The translations under genes and the position numbers were made by a program. Of a DNA stretch of 10,121 nt, positions 5,191 to 10,121 are shown piece by piece (within the stretch, counting starts at the first letter, position 1; each line of letters opens with the position of its first letter). The stretch comes from Candidatus Gastranaerophilales bacterium (lineage in GTDB: Bacteria > Cyanobacteriota > Vampirovibrionia > Gastranaerophilales > Gastranaerophilaceae). The stretch lies in the NCBI GenBank assembly GCA_944323945.1, contig CALUUL010000058.1, positions 1 to 10,121 on the forward strand, in the 5' to 3' direction. The notes under the pieces are model-generated. The model made no database searches. It was not told the DNA's origin and was given only the letters and a program-made list of their open reading frames with translations.

Positions 5191-5652
5191 ATGAAAAAAA
5201 TTGCAAGTTTTACTGTGAACCATGATGTTTTGGAAAAAGGAATGTATATTTCAAGAATTGATGGTGACATTGTTACTTATGATATAAGAATGAAAAAACC
5301 AAATAATAATGATTATTTAGAAAATGCTGCAATGCATACATTTGAACATTTGTTTGCAACTTATGCAAGAAATACTGAATTTGCCCAAAATGTTGTTTAT
5401 ATTGGTCCTATGGGATGTCGAACAGGTTTTTATTTTCTTGTTCGTGATGCAATAAGTCATAATGATGCTTTAAAAATAATTAAGGATTGTTTTGAGTTTA
5501 TAAAGAATTTTGAAGGTGAAATTCCAGGTACAAAAAAACAAGAATGCGGTAATTATTTAGAACATAATCTTCAAGGTGCAAAAGAGATTGCAATTGATAT
5601 GGCAGATGTATTAAAAAACTGGACGGTGGAGAAAATGAAATATGCAGAATAA
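5191..5652 (+). CDS. luxS: S-ribosylhomocysteine lyase (AI-2 synthase)
   Basis: LuxS cleaves S-ribosylhomocysteine to homocysteine and DPD, the precursor of the signal AI-2, as part of the activated methyl cycle. The 153-residue protein has the normal length. The metal site is intact: HTFEH gives His49 and His53 with Glu52 as general base, and the third ligand is Cys119 in QECGNYLEH. The catalytic cysteine is Cys76 in GPMGCRTGFY. The N-terminal VNHDVLEKGMYISR (9-22) matches the substrate-facing start of the family. The start is set by AGGAG (5179-5183) seven bases upstream. It overlaps mtn by 11 bases, and the two enzymes act one after the other. LuxS is not typical of photosynthetic Cyanobacteria, so horizontal gain in this lineage is possible. 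Whether AI-2 serves as a signal here cannot be told. Confidence 0.97.
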   Translation: MKKIASFTVNHDVLEKGMYISRIDGDIVTYDIRMKKPNNNDYLENAAMHTFEHLFATYARNTEFAQNVVYIGPMGCRTGFYFLVRDAISHNDALKIIKDCFEFIKNFEGEIPGTKKQECGNYLEHNLQGAKEIAIDMADVLKNWTVEKMKYAE

Positions 5653-6361
5653 ATATACTTTTGGAATTATTGGTGCTATGGAGTGTGAGGTTAACAGCTT
5701 AAAATCTAAACTTCAAAATCTTGAAAAATTAATAGTCGGCACTCGTACTTTTTTTATAGGTGAACTTAATTCTCATAAAGTTATTTTAGTTCAAAGTGGT
5801 GTTGGTAAAGTTAATTCTGCTATTTGTGTTCAATATATTATAGATAAATTCAATCCTGATTTTATTATTAATACAGGTATAGCAGGTGGCTTGGGTGAAA
5901 ATATGCAGGTTGGAGATATTGTTATAGGAACAGAATTTGTTCAATATGATTTTGATGTTACTGCTATTGGTTATGCTTTAGGCTATATGTGTACAGGTAT
6001 TGATAAAGATAAACCTACAAAATTTTATTCTGATGCAAAGTTAATTAATGAATTTGAAAAAGCACTTCAGCATACTGCTCCAAATATCAGATATCATAAA
6101 GGAGTTATTGCTTCAGGTGATTGTTTTGTTTCTTCTTTGGATAAGAAATTACAAATAAAAAAGATGTTTAATGCTTTAGCCGTTGAGATGGAAGGAGCTG
6201 CTATTGCCCAAACTGCAAACTTAAATAAAGTACCTTGTGTTATTGTAAGAGCAATTTCTGATTTGGCAGATGATAATGCAGCAAAAGACCATGAATTTGT
6301 TGAAGAGGACATGGCTGAACATTGTTCTTCAACTATTGAAAATCTTTTGAAACATATTTAA
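5642..6361 (+). CDS. mtnN: 5'-methylthioadenosine/S-adenosylhomocysteine nucleosidase
   Basis: This nucleosidase removes adenine from methylthioadenosine, S-adenosylhomocysteine and, in characterised relatives, 5'-deoxyadenosine. It supplies S-ribosylhomocysteine to LuxS. The 239 residues start with FGIIGAMECEV (7-17), where Glu16 aligns with E. coli catalytic Glu12. Other family marks are INTGIAGGLGENMQVGDIVI (76-95), the purine-site VEMEGAAIA (181-189, Glu184 equivalent to Glu174) and RAISDLAD (203-210, with catalytic Asp207). The ATG lies inside the end of luxS. Its best ribosome binding site, GGAG at 5628-5631, is ten bases away, so coupling to luxS translation probably helps. The stop is 19 bases from the converging cysK stop, with no visible terminator between. 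Function is secure. Confidence 0.96.
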   Translation: MQNKYTFGIIGAMECEVNSLKSKLQNLEKLIVGTRTFFIGELNSHKVILVQSGVGKVNSAICVQYIIDKFNPDFIINTGIAGGLGENMQVGDIVIGTEFVQYDFDVTAIGYALGYMCTGIDKDKPTKFYSDAKLINEFEKALQHTAPNIRYHKGVIASGDCFVSSLDKKLQIKKMFNALAVEMEGAAIAQTANLNKVPCVIVRAISDLADDNAAKDHEFVEEDMAEHCSSTIENLLKHI

Positions 6362-6380
6362 TAGTATTTTATGTCTTATA

Positions 6381-7304
6381 TTAATCTTGAAACATCACAC
6401 TTGAAAGGTATCTCATACCGGTATCAGGTAGAATGACTACAATTAATTTTCCTTTATTTTCTTGTCTTTGTGATAATTCAATTGCGGCGTGTAACGCAGC
6501 TCCAGAGGAAATTCCCGCAAAGATACCTTCTTTATCGGCTAAATTTCTTGCAGTACTTACAGCGTCTTCATTTTTTACTGTTATAACTTCATCAATTAAA
6601 TCTGCATTATAATTCTTTGGTATAAAATTTGCACCGATTCCTTGTATTTGATGTGCACCTGCTTTCCCTTGTGTTATAACAGGGGATGAATATGGTTCTA
6701 CTGCTATGGCTTTAACGTTAGGATTTTTTTCTTTTAGTTTTTTTGCAATTCCGGAAATGGTTCCGCCTGTACCAACACCGGCTACAATAATATCAACTTT
6801 TCCATCTGTATCATTCCAAATTTCTTCTGCAGTTGTTTCATAATGAATTTTAGGGTTTGCAGGATTGTTGAATTGCTGTGGGATAAACGAGTTTTTATTC
6901 TCTTTATGAAGTCTTTCTGCTTCATCAACCGCTCCTTGCATTCCTTTTGTTCCATCAGTTAGAACTAATTCTGCCCCATATGCTTTTAGAATATCTCGTC
7001 TTTCTTTACTCATTGAATCAGGCATGGTAAGTATAAGTTTATATCCTTTTAATAGGCAAACAAGTGCAAGTCCTATTCCTGTATTTCCACTTGTAGGCTC
7101 TATTATTGTTGTTTTTCCTGCTTCAATTAATCCTTTTTTCTCCGCTTCTTCTATCATACTTAAAGCAGCTCTGTCTTTTATTGAACCTGCAGGGTTGAAA
7201 AATTCAACTTTTGCTGCAATATCACTATAACCTGTATTTAATTTGTTTATTCTTACAAGAGGAGTATTTCCTATTAATTCAATTAAATTGTTATAAATTT
7301 TCAT
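6381..7304 (-). CDS. cysK: Cysteine synthase (O-acetylserine sulfhydrylase)
   Basis: CysK uses PLP to make cysteine from O-acetylserine and sulfide. The 307-residue length and motifs fit CysK: IGNTPLVRI (11-19), the PLP lysine Lys43 in GSIKDRA, the substrate loop EPTSGNTGIG (69-78) and the phosphate-binding glycine loop GVGTGGTISG (176-185). Further marks are SPVITQGKAGAHQIQGIGA (207-225), GISSGAA (264-270) and the C-terminal LPDTGMRYL (292-300). CysM and cystathionine beta-synthase are less likely, since there is no CBS domain and the active-site wording is CysK-like. The start (7304-7302) follows AAAGGTG inside the end of bioB, only two bases after the bioB stop. It is the last gene of the mnmA-bioB-cysK operon and supplies the cysteine from which sulfur is usually taken for both upstream enzymes. 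Confidence 0.95.
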   Translation of the reverse strand: MKIYNNLIELIGNTPLVRINKLNTGYSDIAAKVEFFNPAGSIKDRAALSMIEEAEKKGLIEAGKTTIIEPTSGNTGIGLALVCLLKGYKLILTMPDSMSKERRDILKAYGAELVLTDGTKGMQGAVDEAERLHKENKNSFIPQQFNNPANPKIHYETTAEEIWNDTDGKVDIIVAGVGTGGTISGIAKKLKEKNPNVKAIAVEPYSSPVITQGKAGAHQIQGIGANFIPKNYNADLIDEVITVKNEDAVSTARNLADKEGIFAGISSGAALHAAIELSQRQENKGKLIVVILPDTGMRYLSSVMFQD

Positions 7305-7306
7305 TA

Positions 7307-8218
7307 TTACACCTTTCTCAAATTTTTGTTTAGTTTTTTAAGTGTATTAATATCTTCTTGTGGGCTTTTACCTGTTGTTGTAAGGTAATTGCCAGTTAAA
7401 ATGCCTTCGACACAAGTTTTTAGTGCAAGTTCTTGATTTCTATCAGATAATTTCATTCTGCCGCCACAAAATCTTATAATAGATTTTGGATTTGCTATTT
7501 TGAATATTGCAAGGGTTCTTAGAATATTTTCTTCATCTATTTTATTATTATAATTTTCAAAAGGAGTCTTTGGAATTGGCATTAATATGTTAATTGGTAT
7601 AGATTCAGGTTCTATTTCACTTAATTCGATTGCCATTTCTATTCTTTGTTCAACAGTTTCACCCATGCCGAGAATTACTCCGCAGCATAACTCCATCCCG
7701 TATTTTTTTACCAGTTTACAGGTATTTAATCTATCTTGCCATGTGTGTGTAGTACATATGTCTTTATAATAGGATTCTGACGTATTTATATTATGATGGA
7801 ATCTTTTAAGTCCGTGCTTAGAAAGTTCTTTTGCTTGTTCTTCATTTAAAATGCCTATTGAAGCACAGCTTCTTATTCCTTCAATTTTATTTAGTTCATC
7901 AATAAATCCAAGGATTTTATCAAAATTTTCTTCATCGGGAGATTTCCCGGAAGTTACAACTGCAAATCTGATAACACCATTGTTTTTTGCTTCTTCTGCC
8001 GCTTTTATGACTTCTTTTTTTGAAATTAAAGGATATTCCTCTATATCAGTCCTATAATGTGCGCTTTGTGCACAGTATTTACAATCTTGTGAACATTTTC
8101 CGCTTCTTGCATTGATTAGTGAACAAAATTCCACTTCATTTTTTATATATTTTGAAGCTTTCTCTAAAAGTTGTTCTAAATCAGAATTATATAGTTTTAA
8201 AAGTTCTTCTTTATTCAT
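7307..8218 (-). CDS. bioB: Biotin synthase, probably type II (anaerobe form)
   Basis: BioB is a radical SAM enzyme that inserts sulfur into dethiobiotin to form biotin. The 303-residue protein carries the SAM-cluster motif C42-x3-C46-x2-C49 (GKCSQDCKYCAQS). It also has HHNINTSESYY (141-151), GMGETVEQRIEMA (184-196) and PINILMPIPKTP (208-219). The auxiliary-cluster ligands differ from E. coli. Cys128 and Cys188 match Cys118 and Cys178, but the Cys97 position is Ala86 (RFAVVTSGK). The segment holding E. coli Arg260 (RLSAGR) reads RFCGGR (249-254), with an added Cys251. This agrees with the type II BioB class reported in obligate anaerobes with a 4Fe-5S auxiliary cluster; the assignment is inferred by eye. 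The start overlaps the mnmA stop as TAATG. No other bio genes are visible nearby. Confidence 0.93.
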   Translation of the reverse strand: MNKEELLKLYNSDLEQLLEKASKYIKNEVEFCSLINARSGKCSQDCKYCAQSAHYRTDIEEYPLISKKEVIKAAEEAKNNGVIRFAVVTSGKSPDEENFDKILGFIDELNKIEGIRSCASIGILNEEQAKELSKHGLKRFHHNINTSESYYKDICTTHTWQDRLNTCKLVKKYGMELCCGVILGMGETVEQRIEMAIELSEIEPESIPINILMPIPKTPFENYNNKIDEENILRTLAIFKIANPKSIIRFCGGRMKLSDRNQELALKTCVEGILTGNYLTTTGKSPQEDINTLKKLNKNLRKV

Positions 8219-9321
8219 TAAAATACACTTTCTATAATGCCTCCGCCAAGTACGGTTTCTCCGTCATAAAAAACTGCTGATTGACCTGTTGCTATCGGAG
8301 GCTGCATATCATCAAACAAGACTTCTATATTCCCGTTTTCCAATGGTTTTATTGTTGCAGGTTTTGGCTCTTGTGAAGATCTTATTTTTACTTGACAACT
8401 TATTGGAGTAGTTAGGTTTTCTATAGCTGAAAAATTAATTTCAGAGGCTATCAAACCTTTGTTTAAAGAATCTTCTTTAAATGCTACAACAACTTCATTT
8501 GTATCTTTTCTTAATTCTATAACATACAATGGGGCACTTGCTGCAACTCCGATTCCTTTTCTTTGTCCTATTGTATAGTTCCAAAAACCTTGGTGAGTTC
8601 CTAATACATTCCCTTTAATATCAACAATATTACCTTTTTTTGGTTTTTCATTAAGAATATCATTGTAGTCGCCATTATAAAAATCTTGGCTGTCGGGTTT
8701 ATCTGCTACAATTAATCCGTGTTCTCTTGCGATTTCTCTAATTTGTTCTTTTGTGTATGTTCCAAGTGGCATTATTGTTTTTGAAAGCTGTTCTTGTGTT
8801 AATCCATATAAAAAATATGATTGGTCTTTCTTTGGATTAATTCCTCTTTTTAATATGTATCTGTTATTTTCCTTTATTATTTGTGCATAATGACCAGTTG
8901 CAAACTTATCAAATTGAATACCTGCTTTTCTCACAAGTTCAGGAAATATTCCGAATTTTATATATCTGTTGCAGCATACGCAAGGGTTTGGGGTGCGTCC
9001 TTCCATATATTCTTTCTTAAAATAATTTATAACTATTTCTTCATACTCTTTTGAACAATCGATGACGTGAAACTCTATTCCGAGTTTTTCTGCAATTTTT
9101 TTAGTTTGATTTATATCTTCTTCTTTATTAGGGCAAAGGCAAGCTGAATGAGTTGAGATTTTTGTATCTTGATTTGTTATTTTTTTATTTAATGCATTAA
9201 AAAAATCACTACTGCCCCATTGTGACATAGTTGCACCTATTACTTCATAACCATGTTCTTTTAGTAAAAGTGCAGCGACTGTGGAATCGACTCCACCTGA
9301 CATTCCTACAAGAACTTTCAT
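8218..9321 (-). CDS. mnmA: tRNA-uridine 2-sulfurtransferase, variant with extra cysteines
   Basis: MnmA adds sulfur at C2 of U34 in tRNA-Lys, tRNA-Glu and tRNA-Gln, using ATP to activate the base. The 367-residue protein shows the PP-loop GMSGGVDST (6-14), TPNPCVCCNRYIKFG (110-124), ATGHYAQI (141-148), KDQSYFLYGL (165-174), NYTIGQRKGIGV (248-259) and the C-terminal PIATGQSAVFYDGETVLGGG (342-361). Cys117 aligns with the E. coli nucleophile Cys102. The second catalytic cysteine (E. coli Cys199 in DSTGICFIG) is absent: the segment reads DSQDFYNGD (210-218), with Tyr215 at that place. Instead there are extra cysteines, a CxC at 61-63 and Cys114/Cys116 beside Cys117. A GGAGG site (9331-9335) sets the start. 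It leads the mnmA-bioB-cysK operon. The family is certain; the sulfur-transfer mechanism may differ. Confidence 0.95.
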   Translation of the reverse strand: MKVLVGMSGGVDSTVAALLLKEHGYEVIGATMSQWGSSDFFNALNKKITNQDTKISTHSACLCPNKEEDINQTKKIAEKLGIEFHVIDCSKEYEEIVINYFKKEYMEGRTPNPCVCCNRYIKFGIFPELVRKAGIQFDKFATGHYAQIIKENNRYILKRGINPKKDQSYFLYGLTQEQLSKTIMPLGTYTKEQIREIAREHGLIVADKPDSQDFYNGDYNDILNEKPKKGNIVDIKGNVLGTHQGFWNYTIGQRKGIGVAASAPLYVIELRKDTNEVVVAFKEDSLNKGLIASEINFSAIENLTTPISCQVKIRSSQEPKPATIKPLENGNIEVLFDDMQPPIATGQSAVFYDGETVLGGGIIESVF

Positions 9322-9350
9322 TTTACTATGCCTCCAATTTCTACTTTATA

Positions 9351-9379
9351 ATTATAATTCAAAAATCTTAGTAAATAAA
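9351..9379 (-). promoter_or_regulatory. Possible promoter of mnmA-bioB-cysK
   Basis: On the minus strand a perfect TATAAT (9356-9351) lies about 30 bases before the mnmA ATG, leaving room for the GGAGG ribosome binding site. The -35 region (TTTATT, 9379-9374) is weak. No other better-placed promoter was found between mnmA and hisA. Confidence 0.4.
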
Positions 9380-9386
9380 AAGGATT

Positions 9387-9414
9387 TTGAAAGTAAATAT
9401 GTTTAACCTATAAT
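9387..9414 (+). promoter_or_regulatory. Promoter of hisA
   Basis: TTGAAA (9387-9392, five of six) and TATAAT (9409-9414, perfect) are separated by 16 bases. The predicted start near 9421 gives a leader of about 20 bases, just enough for the AAAGGG ribosome binding site (9430-9435). It overlaps the upstream part of the divergent mnmA promoter region, so the two units may compete. Confidence 0.65.
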
Positions 9415-9441
9415 TTAAATAGGAAAAAGAAAGGGCGAAAT

Positions 9442-10121
9442 ATGATTATTCCAAGCATTGACTTAATGGATGGTAAAGCTGTCCAATTAAGACAAGGAAA
9501 AGAAAAGGTATTAGAAAGAGAAAATGTATTAGAACTTGCAAAATATTATTCACGTTTCGGAGAAATTAGTGTAATAGATTTAGATGCTGCTATGAATAAG
9601 GGGGACAATGAAGCTCTTATTAAAGAAATCTGCAAAATCGCCCATTGCAGAGTAGGTGGTGGAATTAGAGATAAGGAAAAAGCAAAAAGAATTCTTGCTA
9701 ATGGTGCAAAACAAATTATTATAGGTACTGCCGCAAATGAAGAATTTCTTTCAAAATTGCCAAAAGATAAAGTTATTGTTGCTATTGATTCAAAAAAAGG
9801 TAAAGTGACAACGCAAGGTTGGACAAAAGAAGTTGAAGCAACTCCTGCTGATTATGTTAAAAGATTTGATGATTTATGTGCCGGATATCTATATACTATT
9901 GTAGATAAAGAAGGGATGATGCAAGGTACTGATATTGAAGCTATTAAAGAAATCAGAAAACTTACTAAAAAAACTTTAATTGCAGCAGGTGGTATTTCTA
10001 CAATTGATGAAATCAAAACTCTCGTTAAAATGAATGTTTCAACCCAACTTGGTATGAGTATTTATACAGGTGCCGTAAATCTTGAAGATGCTTATATTGC
10101 TGTTATGGATTTTGATAAACA
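9442..10121 (+). CDS. hisA: HisA-type phosphoribosyl isomerase (partial, 3' end cut)
   Basis: HisA is a TIM-barrel enzyme that isomerises the ProFAR intermediate in histidine biosynthesis. The window holds 226 codons with no stop. Catalytic aspartates are placed as expected: Asp7 in IPSIDLMDGKAVQLRQG (3-19) and Asp116 in VIVAIDSKKGKV (111-122). Phosphate-binding loops are VGGGIR (71-76) and IIIGTAA (92-98) in the first half and AAGGIS (181-186) in the second. TIVDKEGMMQGTD (152-164) is the HisA/HisF-like strand 6 region. The segment after the first Asp differs from the common bacterial form: VIDLDAAMNKGDNEALIKEI (44-63) stands where DLDGA followed by N-x-x-x-I is usual, so it belongs to a divergent HisA branch. 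The start follows AAAGGG by six bases. A fusion at the missing C-terminus cannot be excluded, and HisF is less likely given the N-terminus. Confidence 0.88.
   Translation, partial: MIIPSIDLMDGKAVQLRQGKEKVLERENVLELAKYYSRFGEISVIDLDAAMNKGDNEALIKEICKIAHCRVGGGIRDKEKAKRILANGAKQIIIGTAANEEFLSKLPKDKVIVAIDSKKGKVTTQGWTKEVEATPADYVKRFDDLCAGYLYTIVDKEGMMQGTDIEAIKEIRKLTKKTLIAAGGISTIDEIKTLVKMNVSTQLGMSIYTGAVNLEDAYIAVMDFDK

Noticed and set aside
6094..6312. Minus-strand ORF of 72 codons inside mtn
   Set aside because: Antisense to the conserved catalytic part of the nucleosidase; no independent signals.
6415..6424. Perfect palindrome ATACCGGTAT as an operator or terminator stem
   Set aside because: It lies within the conserved DTGMRY coding segment of cysK and has no U-run; codon content explains it.
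7024..8057. Plus-strand ORFs at 7024-7230, 7587-7769 and 7851-8057
   Set aside because: All are antisense to conserved parts of cysK and bioB, are rich in Ser/Ile/Phe as expected for shadows, and lack ribosome binding sites.

Overview
The window is strongly AT-rich and gene-dense. It looks like a small-genome, probably anaerobic, gut-type bacterium related to Cyanobacteria, most plausibly the non-photosynthetic Melainabacteria/Gastranaerophilales (Vampirovibrionia). This placement is inference. It rests on a cyanobacterial-looking start of isoleucyl-tRNA synthetase at the left edge, on extreme A/T codon bias, and on a biotin synthase whose cluster ligands match the anaerobe-associated type II rather than the E. 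coli type. No mobile element, CRISPR array or phage gene is visible.

Layout, left to right. Positions 1-266 (minus) hold the first 88 codons of ileS, cut by the window edge. A divergent promoter then drives a two-gene unit (424-3029): an AI-2E/PerM-family membrane protein followed by a radical SAM protein of unknown substrate, joined by a TAATG stop/start overlap. The 445-base gap 3030-3474 is the most structured non-coding stretch. It has a near-consensus promoter overlapped by a perfect inverted repeat, a possible small RNA of about 130 nt ending in an intrinsic terminator, and a set of AAGTGT/ACACTT repeats and hairpins. Next comes purA (3475-4770), with its start set by an AAAGGA ribosome binding site.

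After purA there are three terminator hairpins in a row (4784-4998), then a promoter, tRNA-Lys(UUU) (5069-5144) and its own terminator. Only six bases after that terminator's U-run begins the ribosome binding site of luxS, which overlaps mtn (MTA/SAH nucleosidase) by 11 bases. There is no room for a promoter between the tRNA terminator and luxS, so this pair is probably expressed by read-through.

On the opposite strand, mnmA, bioB and cysK (9321 down to 6381) form a tightly packed operon that converges on mtn. A divergent promoter then drives hisA, which is cut by the right edge.

The genes share a sulfur and S-adenosylmethionine theme. Mtn and LuxS take S-adenosylhomocysteine to homocysteine and the AI-2 precursor DPD. 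CysK makes cysteine, the usual source of sulfur for Fe-S clusters and for the persulfide used by MnmA. BioB and the radical SAM protein consume SAM and are expected to release 5'-deoxyadenosine, a by-product that Mtn-type nucleosidases remove. MnmA would thiolate U34 of the very tRNA-Lys(UUU) encoded here. Two of these enzymes, BioB and MnmA, carry unusual cysteine patterns. Together with the purA-upstream RNA/operator region, they are the most interesting points of the window.
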